DNA of 64,000 nt from the NCBI GenBank assembly GCA_963920635.1, contig OY987301.1:42569820-42633819 (forward strand), in the 5' to 3' direction. Below are positions 34,791 to 45,753 of this stretch, one piece after another (position 1 is the first letter of the stretch; each line of letters starts with the position of its first letter). The position numbers and the translations under genes were made by a program. Source of the DNA: Pseudeuparius sepicola (Eukaryota; Arthropoda; Insecta; Coleoptera; Anthribidae). Under the pieces are notes generated by a model. It was not told the DNA's origin. It saw only the letters and a program-made list of their open reading frames with translations, and ran no database searches.

Positions 34791-34859
34791 AAATATTATT
34801 TGTATGCGCTCAAAAAAGTCACCTTGTATACAGTACTGCTTCGCCAAAGGACTGCTTGC

Positions 34860-35130
34860 ATAAACTGCAGCGGCCCATACCGTGGCCGACCGATCCGCGT
34901 GACGTCACCACAACCCGTCCCCCGGACCGCTTCCTCCGCCCCCGCACCACGGCGTACTTTGTTCGCGCTCGCCGGAGCGCGTCTTCCGCCAGCCGCGACG
35001 TGCCGCCTCCCCTCTCCCCCGCTGCCGCCCCCGCTCCCGGCAATTACTCGCATGCAACCGCCGCTTTTTACAGCGCGTCTTCTTTCACCAGCCTTCCTCC
35101 TTCGGCTCGGCCGTATATTATAAAACCCAC
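34860..35130. promoter_or_regulatory. CpG-rich promoter-like block
   Basis: A 270-bp island of GC- and CpG-rich sequence in an AT-rich setting, with a perfect CRE palindrome TGACGTCA at 34900-34907 and a TATA-like stretch TATATTATAAAA near 35113, followed by CCAAT at about 35137. Read on the minus strand the order is ATTGG, then TTTATAATATA, then the GC-rich block, which fits a minus-strand promoter and GC-rich leader; the plus direction is also possible. No exon was recognised on either side. Confidence 0.4.
34900..34907. promoter_or_regulatory. CRE-type palindrome TGACGTCA
   Basis: Consensus binding site of CREB/ATF bZIP proteins, within the CpG-rich block. Confidence 0.45.
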
Positions 35131-35199
35131 GGACGTCCAATAAGAAGCGGACCAACGAATTAAAGCGTCAAGTGAAGGAATATAAAGTGGCACAACGGC

Positions 35200-37080
35200 T
35201 GTCAAATCTCGACTCCAACAATCCAAGATCAATAAAAGTCAGATTGTTGTTAGACCAACTCAGAATGTTAGCGGCGAGATTCTATACAGGGTTAACTATC
35301 ACTTAGTACAAAAATTTTTACCACGTGCGCAGGTTTGCTTAAGAAAACATCGAAAAATATTTTTAGATTTTTTTAGGATCTTTAAAAAAAGGGTCAAAAC
35401 CCCTATTTTCCCTGTAAATCTCCGCCTCTAATTACGTCATCCAATATGGCTTCGGAACTTACTACTGTCAGCTTGAAGTTATTTTCGCGGTGTTGCCGTC
35501 GTTTTAGGAAGGATGAAAATACCTTTTTTACTCAAACAAATAAAAAAATAGGTACATAAATAACAACCGATTCGAATCTGTAGAGCCTTACCTTTGAAAT
35601 TTAACTGACCTAAATTCACCTGACCTCTTAAGCCCTAGATAAAGGCGTAAACCCCGTTTTGATAGTTCGTTCCTTTAGCGCGCAGTGCAGAACCCAAAAC
35701 AACAGTTTATTTTCAATTAAAATCTCACCCAATGTCCTTTCATATTGTGCAACAGCTCGGCTGTCCCAATGCAAAACACAGTTAACAATTTTATCAAAGC
35801 GTCGAGTATCGGTCGGTCCGCCGTGGCAACACTTCTTGATTTCCTGTATACGGGGCACAGGGCGTCTCCAAATTCTCCACAATTTTCCTTCTCCTACACT
35901 ACACTCTAGCTTCCCTTTTTCTCCGCCTTTTTAGTCCCAAAAACCTCGGGACCCGCGAAAGTTAGCTGCTACAACGTGTGCCGTTACTCCATTACTACCC
36001 TCACCACTACCCTCCCCTCTTGGCTCTCCCGCGCAAGTCACGACACGAATTTCCCCTATCGCCTAAATTAAATCAAAGGTTTCCCAGTGCCTTCACCTGA
36101 ATTACAACATCAGCACACGATACACAGAAAACGGTATGCCAGCTAGGAGACCTACGTCACTTCGACAAAAGCGCGGCCAACTTATAAAAAATAGTTCTGA
36201 AATTAGTTTCACTTTCATACGTCAGTTATCAATTTCAGGTCAAGTTAAATCCAAAACAAGAATGTAGGCACCTTGAGACACCTTGGTGAATATGTGGTTG
36301 CCTAGCTCACAACAAACGAGTCAAAAAAGGTAGCCATGATTTTGTCGAATGTCGAATAAGCGTCACCGTTGACGTGACAGCACCTGCTCGCGGGCATCTA
36401 CCCCGATTACTGTAAGAAGTCCCAATTTTGTCAGATGACATTCTCCACAAAATCCCTAGGAATTTTCTGTTAACCATGGGTATAACATTGGTATATGTGT
36501 CTCAACCAGTTAATGACGTCACCCATTGAATTATGATGTGAAAAGTTACCCAAGTGATACGAAAAAAAGAGCATAATAAAATAAAAACCCTATTGTAATT
36601 ACGATTATACCGCTATAAATAAAAATAACTATGACCACAACTCATTTTAATAATAATTTCAAAAGTCATGGAAACACTTTTCATTTTGGTATTTTGTAAT
36701 AATCAGTTGCTTTTGGCAGCGTCTATGGGCGGACTCAGGCAAATTTAGCTCGGTGTGTCAAAGTGACAGTGAAGGTTTTCCAGATCGTTCAAACTGGTTC
36801 AAACATTCGGTAATGAAAATATTCGCGGGTTTTCTACGTTTCGTGAGTTTTACCGTCATCTGTGTTGTTCTTGTTCGTGTTACTTTTCGTGTTATTAGTG
36901 CAAATATGGGCTCGTTACTGACCTGAACTTATGACCCGGTTGCATTTTTTGCTGCATTGATGCCAACTTAGGATATCGAAATTACCAATTGACAGTCCCA
37001 GTAAGGACTTCTTAAAATAATTAGAGTATACCGTTATCTGTGAAAATAACAACAATACAACTAATAACTAATTAAATGGG
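35200..37080. other. Intergenic stretch, no gene seen
   Basis: TACAGGGTTAAC at 35287 is a possible lone mariner-type end. The region around 36760-36910 is less AT-rich and could be untranslated exon, but I see neither splice pattern nor frame to support it. Confidence 0.35.
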
Positions 37081-37090
37081 AAAGTTAGGG

Positions 37091-37204
37091 CCTGGCACAC
37101 CAGACTTGAATCCAATGGATTTTTGTACTTGGGGATACATGAAGGCGATTGTGTACGAACAGAAAATCGACAACGAGCCGCAGTTACGTGAACAGCTACT
37201 GTAG
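37091..37204 (+). pseudogene. Mariner-type transposase C-terminal fragment
   Basis: The frame reads PGTPDLNPMDFCTWGYMKAI, then VYEQKIDNEPQLREQLL and a stop. PDLNPMDF is the third-aspartate motif of the catalytic domain and the rest is the usual downstream region. Only 37 codons remain, and the usual C-terminal ~50 residues are missing. TACCCTGTATA at 37231 is a possible element end just downstream. Confidence 0.75.
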
Positions 37205-37821
37205 TGCTTGTGATGTTGTGTTTTTTGGTTACCCTGTATAAAGGTAATTACATTTTTTCACTCCACGGTCCAAGGACAGTATTATTTTCTATTGTTCTTG
37301 GACCAGCTCACATTGTTGGTGTGGAAATTGGTCAGGCAGTTGCGCCTCTTTATATTCCCTCACTCAACTCTATGATAGTCATTACTAAGCTCCTTTTTCT
37401 ATAATTAAATCACAAATTACAAGATTGTTTTGTTTGCATTGTTGAGCATCAATTGCCGCCACCCATATCATCCACAGACATAGCCCAATATTGTAACGAA
37501 AATATAATAGCAAGTGGTGTTGAGTTATGAAAAATGCAGGATTGTGATTGTCTAAAAGGTTTGTGGTTATAGTTCATAACTACTTACATAACTTTGGCCC
37601 CTGAGGAGTAATAAATATATGCAACTATTTATCAGAATTCGAACGTATGAACAGTGCATTTTTCAATAATCGTGGAAAAAAGTCTTTCACTCAACTCTTC
37701 CCTGCTTTACTGGTAAACACTATACATTCAGATACTTGAAGGTACTGAATATTTAGCGACTGGGCACCTGCGCGTGTTGCATCAATATACAGTGTGGATA
37801 CAAATTGTAGAATATTACTTA

Positions 37822-38382
37822 TACAGGGTTAGGCAGAATGAAGTATCTATTTTCTATGTACTGGTATTTATTAATGGTTAAACTTTAAGCAAAAACTGAA
37901 ACAAAATGTTCTTGAGTAAACATGGCAATTCTATTTTCTCAATATCACATCAGTCAAATGACCTCCGCCTCGCTGCTAGCACTCCTGAAGTCTAGCACAA
38001 ACATTTTGCTTCACTCGTTGCAACATTTCAATTGGGATTGCGTTAATCTTGGTTCGAATATTATGCTTCAGTTGTTCCAAAGTTTGATTAGCTTTTAACT
38101 GACGTTTCTCGCAAACAGTTTGGCAACTGTCATAAATTGCCATGTATCGGTAACACATGGTGACTTGATTTGAAATTAGATTTTTTACATTATTGAATAA
38201 ATGTAGTTCAAAAATGGATAGGTTATTCTGCCTAATTCACAGTCATTTGACTGATGTGATATTCAGAAAATAGAATTGCCATGTTTACTCAAGAACATTT
38301 TGTTTCAGTTTTTGATTAAAGTTTAACCATTAATAAATACCAGCATATAGAAAATAGATACTTCATTCTGCCTAACCCTATA
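37822..38382. mobile_element. 0.56-kb mariner-type MITE nested in the previous one
   Basis: TACAGGGTTAGGCAGAATGA at the left and its inverse with one change at the right; the arms are about 150 bp. It keeps a transposase tail in the middle. Confidence 0.8.
37931..38158 (-). pseudogene. Mariner-type transposase tail inside the MITE
   Basis: The minus-strand frame reads LKHNIRTKINAIPIEMLQRV, then KQNVCARLQEC and a stop; after a frame change come GGHLTDVILRK and a stop. NI..EI..IP.EML..V..N...R...C...GGHL.DVI is the classic end of insect IS630-type transposases. So the MITE is a deletion product that kept only the last ~65 codons. Confidence 0.75.
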
Positions 38383-38548
38383 TTGTGTTAGGGGAAATTA
38401 TTATTATTATTATATATTATTACTACTAAAAAGGAAATAATTTTCCCTAACAGTTTAATTAAAACATGTTTTTGATATGAGGAATATTTTAAGAAATATA
38501 AGCAATATTCCACAATTTGTATCCACACTGTATATAGCGGACGTTCAT

Positions 38549-39854
38549 AGTGGCGTAACTACCGGGAGGCAGAGGAGGCAATAGCCTCCGGGCCCCGGAC
38601 TCTTAGGGGCCCCTTTGGCATGAGTAGGTAATACAATTTTTAACACGTCAACACCCTCACGACAGTCACAAGAAATCGCGGGGTCCCACCGTCCACTGAG
38701 AAATAGCGATCCAGCGATCGCATCGCCTGTCGCCATCTACACAATGTCGGAACTGTTTAAACCGAATCCGGTCGGTACGGTGCGAGCGTAGCTATCATAA
38801 TTACCGACCCAGCAAAAAAAACTTAAAACAGATACTATAATTGAGGCAAATCAAAAAGCGCGATGAAAAAATTTTTAATAAAAAAAATATTAATATTAAA
38901 TAGATGTAAAGACGCGGCCTCATAAAAATGTTTCCACTATATGTATAGGCATGGGAAATGAGCAAGAAATCAAGAATTTCGGGTAAGTGCGGCAAGGTTG
39001 CGCCAATTCCAAGCCTTCTCAAATCAACAACTTTCCTTACATTCCCTCGTACCTACCACCCCGCTCCTCCCAGCAATTTCCAAGAGTGGTTTCAGAGGAT
39101 GTTCCGTCAGTTTCCTTGATTCTACAGCCGTCCCGTTTCTCGAAAGTGGTTAATCGCTCGGATAATCGTGAATAGGGAAATTCTCTTAGATATCGGATTT
39201 TCGAAGTTCTTTTCGGTATCGGAGGAAAGTACGACACCCAATCAAGAGATTTATCACCTCCTTCGATTTTTAGAACGGTTATATTCGAGGTTGTCGAAAG
39301 ACTTTTACGAAAAAAGCCGCCAATATCCGTGGGCAGGGTTGTAAGATTTTCCACTATTATTCAGGCAATCTAAGGCCAACCCAACAGCGCCGAATTTACT
39401 GTTTTTCGCGCTGGAGCTGGCAATGTCACGTAAGGCAATGTTGCGTAATAAGATGTTATATTTGCCGTTACTTACGCCTTTGAGGTTATCGCTGGCTTTC
39501 AAACCACGAGAGGGGGGAGGGGGGGGGGTAATTTCAACGTTGTCAGTTGAACGCCTTTGCGACCGCACGTATTGGAACGATTTCAAGGGCCGCGCGTGTA
39601 CCTAGGTAGGTATATTATTAGTGCTTTGATACTTGCTTATTTAAATAACTGTTACAATTTATCGAAGTCAAGTTTGTTTTTATTTTACTGATTGTTTCGT
39701 TTCAGAAGTACAGTTTATTTATGTATTTGTTTTGCTATAAATATTCTGTTTTAATGTTTTAATGTTTATGTTCAATTTTTTTTATTATATACAACCTAAG
39801 AATGGGCCCCAAAAAAATCCTGCCTCCGGGCCCATATTTTGAAGTTACGCCACG
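38549..39854. mobile_element. 1.3-kb hAT-like non-autonomous element
   Basis: The ends AGTGGCGTAACT and AGTTACGCCACG are inverse, and ACGTTCAT occurs directly outside both (38541-38548 and 39855-39862), an 8-bp target duplication typical of hAT elements. Next to both ends the inner sequence is CCTCCGGGCCC or its inverse. I recognised no transposase codons; the middle holds a pyrimidine-rich stretch and a G-run (39510-39528). Confidence 0.75.
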
Positions 39855-39862
39855 ACGTTCAT

Positions 39863-41534
39863 CTTCGTGACTTGGTCTGGAAGAACCTCGAGCCTAACCT
39901 TGGTGTTCTGTGCTTAGAACTTGACTTTTTATATTCCACTGCCAAGAGACACATTTTTTTGGATATTTTTGCAAGAAACTCAGAATATGAAAAGTTGTCC
40001 ATAAATGTCCGTAAATGTATTCAGTTAGCCGCGGTGGTGTCGCTAGTAGCGGCGCTGACTTTTTAGACTGCATGTTGTTCTGCCTTCGATCGATCTTGGT
40101 TCGAACCGATGTCGAGGCAGGCGCATGCATACGTCTTTAAAGAAAAACACCGCCATGGCCAAGAGCGCTGGACAAATGTGGGTTCACGGTATTGCTCCTA
40201 AATAGCTGTATCCGTGTGATTTACTAATAATTGAGATTACTACGGTTTTCTATCGGGAAAAAAGTCGGCCCTAGCCGCAAATGGCAACGAAGACAAATAG
40301 TAGTAATTGCCCCCCCCCCTCCCCCGCACAAGCATGTAGTTTGGAGTATTGTGAGGGTGAGAATGATTATTAACAGGTATTCCCGGAACATGAAGGCGTT
40401 ACTTGATTGCACCTATTCCTGCTTCTATCCGTCATAATGGTGTGGTTTACAACATAGAGGAAGCCGAAGGATTTGGTAATCACTTCGTACAGCAGTTCAT
40501 GATACTACTAAAAGTTCGAATGATATTTTAAAGTAGGAGGAAAAAATTGAAAATTGAGGGAAACACCCCGCGGTACTCCCTATTCTATTCTGCTCCCGCG
40601 AAGAACTAATCACCATTACCTCCCGAAAAGTTGAGAGGCTTCGACAAAGTCATTAAACGCCTTCCTTACCAGTAAAATTCGAGTAAATGCGAGTAAAATT
40701 CTGAAAATATTTTCCTAGTAATCTTCGCTCGTTTGTCTCCGATTATAAATTTCAGGTGCGACTTGCCTTTCTACGGTCAAGCCTATATATAGATGCCGAG
40801 AATCCGGAATCTCCCAAAGTTCGGTACTTGTCTCATCTTTCATTAACGACCCTTCACGTTCCCTACACATTCCACTTCGCATGGAATAACCTCTTGCGTT
40901 CATCGCAGTCAGTGCAAACCCCCATTCCAGCATACGAGTAAAAGTAAACGAGTCGTGTATTTTCTCTCTGTACGATAGATAGACAGATAGCTTTCATATT
41001 TACCAGACATACCGATCTATAGAAGCAGAAAGCTATTAATCTGTGCAGAGCTGTTCAATACTTCACAAAAATTCTTCTATTCCCCTCTCTACCAAGTTTC
41101 TGCCATGCAAATCAGCCATTCACCTCACCATGTCGAATGCATGCACAACCTGGCAGCACATGACAAATAATTGTCACCATATTATTTTAGCTTCAAATTT
41201 TCCCGCTATAGCTCATTAAATATATTTAGGTTGGGGGGAATTATATTATCGACCGGGAAACAATAAAAGAATCACGAAGAAATCCTACTTACAGCATGTG
41301 AAAAAAAAACAGAAATGATTGGATCTATTACCAGAATTTATTTTTACGTCTATTAATAATCGAGAGAAAAGTTTCAACAGTCAGTTAGGCTAATAACAGG
41401 ATATTATCGTTCTCTACTAGTAGCTTCTATAGCTCGGTATCAAAAATATTAGAATATCTAAAATATTGCTATCCTATATCCATATTCTCTTGTAGTTGGC
41501 TGGTTTGATTACTTAACGAATGTGCATTCGAAAC
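39863..41534. other. Intergenic stretch with C/G homopolymer runs
   Basis: No exon recognised. A C-rich run lies at about 40310-40325. A pol III B-box-like GGTTCGAACC at 40091 with GC-rich sequence 60 bp upstream may mark a decayed tRNA-derived repeat. Confidence 0.3.
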
Positions 41535-41849
41535 CACGGGCGTAGCCAAGGGGGGGTTTCGGGGGTTCAAACCCCCCCCCCCCCCCGAAATAAGCAAAAT
41601 ATTACCTAATATTATACCGAAAAAATACGAGGAGTGAAGAGTTAAATTATTATTACGTTTGAATATATTATGTAGTAATAGTAGCGCCTAGCGCCATCTT
41701 TTGACGAGAGGCAGACGCAGTTGAAGCAGAACTATTTTGTATTGTAGGGACACTTTGCGTTGTTTCTCAATTATTCGCCACGTCCCTAGGTCGAAATGAG
41801 CGGAACTTTGTGGAAGTTCGTGGAAGTTTCTGGACGGCTACTGGGCTGC

Positions 41850-41858
41850 TATATAAGC
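41850..41858 (+). promoter_or_regulatory. TATA box of the hAT element
   Basis: CTATATAAG followed by a CpG-rich stretch, about 190 bp before the first transposase codons. Confidence 0.5.
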
Positions 41859-42045
41859 GGCGCCGCGGCGCGTGACCGCGCTTACGGCAGTATTGTTCCA
41901 TGCGAACTCGAAGCGAATAAAAGTGAAAAGTGGTGAACGAATAGTGAAGAGAATTAAGTGTACCGTGTAAGTGAGTAATTTTAGTGCACTGTTATTCGAT
42001 GACCTTGTTAAGGATAGATACGTGAATCATTATTACTGTCGAAAA

Positions 42046-42213
42046 ATGGAGGGGAAAAAAAGGAAGGGTGATAAACCTAAAGGTATGGACTACTGGAAAA
42101 AGTGGTGTAGTCAAGGTCAAGGGGTTTCTAATAAAGAAACAAATTTGGATTTAGCTATCAAAGCTTCAGCTACCTTGCATGCTGATAAGAAGACTGCCTA
42201 CCCCGAAATCTAG
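42046..42213 (+). pseudogene. hAT transposase N-terminal remnant
   Basis: The frame from ATG at 42046 reads MEGKKRKGDKPKGMDYWKKW and runs to a stop at 42211-42213. A short basic lead like this precedes the zinc-finger and DDE domains in ZMYM-type hAT transposases. At about 42180 it runs into the C-terminal part in another frame, marking the deletion junction. An upstream in-frame ATG (41971) lies in what I take to be the leader. Confidence 0.55.
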
Positions 42214-42474
42214 TTTGGAATGCCTAGATATGTGCGATAAAAACCTTTATCCTAATATTTACACATTACTACAAATCTTGGCTACCATTCCTGTATCCAC
42301 TGCTACCCCAGAAAGGTCTTTCTCGAGCCTAAGGAGACTGAAAAACTATTTACGAAACACTACAAGTGAAAACAGAATGGTTTGGCTCTAATGAACATTC
42401 ACTATGGAACAGAAATTCATGCAGATGAAGTAGTGGATATATTTAAAAGAAAAAGCCGAAGATTTCTTCTTTAA
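42190..42474 (+). pseudogene. hAT transposase C-terminal dimerisation region
   Basis: The frame reads NLYPNIYTLLQILATIPVST, ATPERSFSSLRRLKNYLRNT, then after a shift near 42390 LMNIHYGTEIHADEVVDIF and a stop. YPN....L.I...IPVSTA..ERSFS.LR.LK..LR is the hAT family C-terminal dimerisation motif. No catalytic residues are kept. Confidence 0.85.
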
Positions 42475-42991
42475 TGGTTTTAGATTTAGCGCAGAGGAAC
42501 GAAATTAATTTATCCATTTCATTGAAAGTTAAGAACTTTATAAATATGTCGTAGTTTTTCGGATGAATATATAGATATTAAATTTCATGTAAGTATATTT
42601 TTGTTGTTTTATTTACTTCTCAAACTAACCCCCCCCCCCCCCAAAACTAAATCCTGGCTACGCCCGTGTTAGAAACTATTTATGACCCACGTGGAAGTTA
42701 TAATATAATGTAAGTTATAATACTGAAGCATTTCTGTGCAGAACGTCCAGATCTGCTGGTTGTTGGTCAAGGGTGGTTTCCGATTTTCTGGGCTTCCAGC
42801 CTGTCACGGCCATTGCAATTGCCGTCATATATGCACTTCAGTGCTTTTGCCAGCTGCATTGCTCCGAACAGATGCCCCTCTGCTCAACTATCCTGTCCAG
42901 TCCGACATGTTTCTTGCTATCTCGATCCGGGCAATACGAAACTGAGAACGGGTTGAGTTTTAAGGGTTTATACAGTATGTCCGGAAGGATA

Positions 42992-43688
42992 TACAGGGTG
43001 AGTCATATCTAAAGTCAGAGCCGAAAACACAAGGTAGAGTTCGCTAAAATAAGCACATATGCTTAATAAACATTAGCTCAAAAACGCTTATTTCTCCATA
43101 TACAGCGTGTTGAAACTTTTCCAATTTTTTTTTATTTCTATCGAGCCTGTTTAGGAATTCCAACAAAATTTGATACATATTATGGGTTGTCATTTTGTGC
43201 AATAATTTGGCCCTGTTGAGATAAGCAGCGGCGTAGATACTAATAATTTTATTTTAAATGCCAGCATAATCACCTTGGCACTAGTTTAAAAAATCCGAAA
43301 TTACGAAGAAACTGTATCAGAAATAAAAAAATACCAAGAGGCGCTTTTTGTTCCAAATTGAATGGGCTATCCAAAAAAGGCAAAATTTTTTGTTTTGGCA
43401 CAGGACCGTACTGGCATACTGATATCTACGCCGCTGATCATCTGAACTGGGTCAAATTATTGCACAAAATGGCAACCGTCCAATGCATAATGTGTATCAA
43501 ATTTGGTTGGAATTCCTAAATGGGCTCGAAAGGAATAAAAAAAAATATGTTATTTTTGGAAAAATTTCAACACGCTGTATATGGAGAACCAAGCGTTTTT
43601 GAGCTAATGTTTATTAAGAATATGTGCTTATTTTAGCGAGTCCTACCTTGTGTTTTCGGCTCTGACTTTAGATGCGACTCACCCTGTA
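42992..43688. mobile_element. 0.7-kb palindromic mariner-type MITE
   Basis: TACAGGGTGAGTCATATCTA (left) pairs with TAGATGCGACTCACCCTGTA (right), flanked by TA on both sides. The arms match for about 240 bp down to CAGCGGCGTAGATA / TATCTACGCCGCTG (43228-43437), which encloses a 210-bp centre related to sequence near 59660-59750. Confidence 0.8.
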
Positions 43689-43980
43689 TATTATTGTATC
43701 CGATTGTTCAACAACGGGCTTTCAAGATAAAAACGTAACTACAAAAGTTATAACAGTGTGACTGATGCGAAGCGGTGATTCCGGATGTATTTTGAAACTC
43801 ATTTTCAGACATTAGTTCCTTCCGCTCACGACAAGAAACAGATGCCAGAACATACAGTGCGAATAAAAGGGTTAGAAACCTCGGAAACTTTTGTCCAGGA
43901 TTTAGATAATCTTTGAACGAAATACCAAAATACGGCGAGGATTCACGAGGGATTGGCGACGTGGTGCATAAAGGGGTGCA

Positions 43981-44088
43981 CGAATTCAATTTTCCGCCAC
44001 TGTTAAAAATAGTCGTTAATTGGATGGCGTTATGTGAAGGGAAAGGGGGGGTAGCTTTGCATGGAAATCAAGTAGGCGCTGCCGCCGG
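43981..44088 (+). repeat. Duplicated conserved-looking block, copy A
   Basis: Matches 45454-45560 at roughly 80-85 percent, including TCGTTAATTGGATGGCGTTA and CTTTGCATGGAAATCAAGT without a change. It is not coding. Confidence 0.7.
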
Positions 44089-44529
44089 TATACCGTGGAA
44101 AACTCGCGGCAATGCTAGGAATAACAAAAGAAAAACTCGAGGCTTTGGACTATAGTTGACGTGACCTGTGCGAATTGCATATACCTACCTGCGTTTTTGT
44201 TGCACTTTTTGAATGCATCGAAGTTTGGACGAAAACATTGAACTTTTGAGGGGTTGTTAATTAGTTTTAGAAAATCGTTCAGTTTGGAGGGTTTGTATAC
44301 ACAGATATTATTATAGTTAACAACTTCTATAACAAGGTTTCCTATATAAGGACTCACAAGAACAAGCAAGATATAAATTATAAATGAAGGTATGAAAATG
44401 GTGAGGTAAAAGTTTGATTAGTGGTGCATTTCGCATTTTATAGCTAGTTTTATTTTGCAATTTGTGTAGAAAGACTAGTAAGTGATACCGTAGGACAGAA
44501 ATGTCAGTTTTCTAATGAAAGAATAGTTA

Positions 44530-45125
44530 TTTATGTACCTACCAAGGCACTGAAGATCAACTTTTTATGACTCATGTGGAATTAAGTTGCCGAGGCCTCT
44601 GGCCGAGGCAAATAAACCACATGAGTCATAAAAAGAACTCCAGTGCCGAGGTACATATTATATTTTAAAATTTAAAATTTAAACATTTAAAAAAATGTTT
44701 TAATAGGCAAGAAGATAATCATACGGGATCACCCATCCATGAACCAACTGCGCGCGGCGTTGCTTGACTTTGACGATCGCTCTAAAGTCAAGTATGACCA
44801 GACACGGCGCCTTCGAACAGAAAAACCAAACTGCTGCTTGTTGTGCAGCCTCCATAACAATCTATTGAAATTCAAACTACTAAAATATTTATACTGAAAG
44901 ATTGCGGTGCTATAGGTAACAATTTCGCAATGTGTACGAAAAGTTAAATGGGCCTTTATTGGCCGGGTTTTGAATATTTATGGTAACTTTTGAAGGGCGA
45001 TGGCTCCGCGTCTGACGTTTGATGTTTACATCTCGCCAATGCCTACTTATTGAAAAAATCGTACAATAATGGGTTACTTCAGTGCCGATTTCTGAGCTTT
45101 TAATGTCGATTTCAAGAAAAATGAT
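44530..45125 (-). repeat. Repeat family with embedded 5S-like segment, copy 1
   Basis: The copy holds a 115-bp hairpin (ACCAAGGCACTGAAG.. / ..CTCCAGTGCCGAGGT, 44538-44654), an AT-rich linker, the 5S-like stretch and about 300 bp of further shared sequence (..GCTATAGGTAACAATTTCGC.., ..GGGCCTTTATTGGCCGGGTT..). Other copies: 60917-61350 and 61350-61640. The family has no coding capacity that I can see. Confidence 0.7.
44725..44812 (-). ncRNA. 5S-rRNA-like segment, copy 1
   Basis: Read on the minus strand it resembles the middle of 5S rRNA: GATCGTCAAAGTCAAGCAAC (5S: GATCACCGAAGTTAAGCAAC), then GCCGCGCGCAGTTGGTTCAT (5S: GTCGGGCGCGGTTAGTACTT), then GGATGGGTGATC (5S: GGATGGGGGACC). The match covers the internal control region read by TFIIIA. 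It is too diverged and truncated to be a 5S gene. Confidence 0.6.
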
Positions 45126-45453
45126 TTTTTAGAATAATTCCAAATTATTGAACCATTAACAAAAACCATTCTTCTTTCTTCCTTCTATTTTTTTGAGAGA
45201 TGTTTACACAAATAATGTCAGGAAAATGTTTGGCTGCTAACTTCACAGAGGTGACAGAAACGCAGATGTAAAAAACAATGTTCAGATCGAGCGTCAGCGA
45301 ACCTGTTGTTCCGGCACCGACGCGACGGACGGGAGGTAGCGGAAGAAAATTGCGGCAAGTTCGGCCCCGTCGGTACGGTGCACTGAATTTAATGAAAGGG
45401 GCACTGGATTTGGGTTTTTCACGGGGGAGGGGCGGGCGCCTTGTTAGCGGGGC

Positions 45454-45560
45454 GCGCAAATTCCGTTTTCCGCCGTCATTAAAAATAATCGTTAATTGGA
45501 TGGCGTTATGCGGCTAGAGGAGGCAGCTTTGCATGGAAATCAAGTGGGCGCCGCCGCCGC
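45454..45560 (+). repeat. Duplicated conserved-looking block, copy B
   Basis: See 43981-44088; about 1.47 kb apart, same orientation. It contains a TTAATTGG homeodomain-type core and ATGCAAAT-like TTTGCATGG. Confidence 0.7.
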
Positions 45561-45753
45561 TAGCAGCCGCCTCGCTCCACTTCACATTGCCGGGGGAAAT
45601 CGCAGCAGCTTTTGCAATGCGGTGTGGTACAGGACGAAACGACAGAAGTTGCGAGACCTGAACACGCATACCTAGCTGTGTTTTACTATAAGGGTGATTC
45701 ACCTAAAACTCCCCGGCTGTATATCTCAGCAACGAAATAAGATATTTTAGTTC

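Larger units (their letters stand above)
37788..38532. mobile_element. MITE with TACAGTGTGGATAC ends, carrying another MITE
   Basis: TACAGTGTGGATACAAATTG and CAATTTGTATCCACACTGTA are inverse and flanked by TA. Without the inner element it would be about 180 bp. The right part holds a further hairpin (GTTAGGGGAAATTATT / AATAATTTTCCCTAAC, about 38388-38452). Confidence 0.8.
41535..42668 (+). mobile_element. 1.1-kb hAT element, internally deleted
   Basis: CACGGGCGTAGCCAAGG and CCTGGCTACGCCCGTG are inverse ends, each next to a C-run. The flanks TTCGAAAC (41527-41534) and TTAGAAAC (42669-42676) match at 7 of 8 positions, a hAT-size target duplication. Inside are a TATA promoter, the first ~55 codons and the last ~95 codons of a transposase gene; the catalytic middle is gone. 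Confidence 0.85.

Noticed and set aside
34764..35155. Arginine/proline-rich 119-codon frames on both strands
   Set aside because: Opposed frames over the same GC-rich island reflect base composition; no conserved domain.
40022..40140. Possible tRNA-derived SINE (GGTTCGAACC at 40091)
   Set aside because: Only the B-box word is convincing; no tRNA fold, A box or tail could be set.
44725..44812. Genuine 5S rRNA gene
   Set aside because: Too many changes and both ends are missing; it is a 5S-like piece of a repeat.
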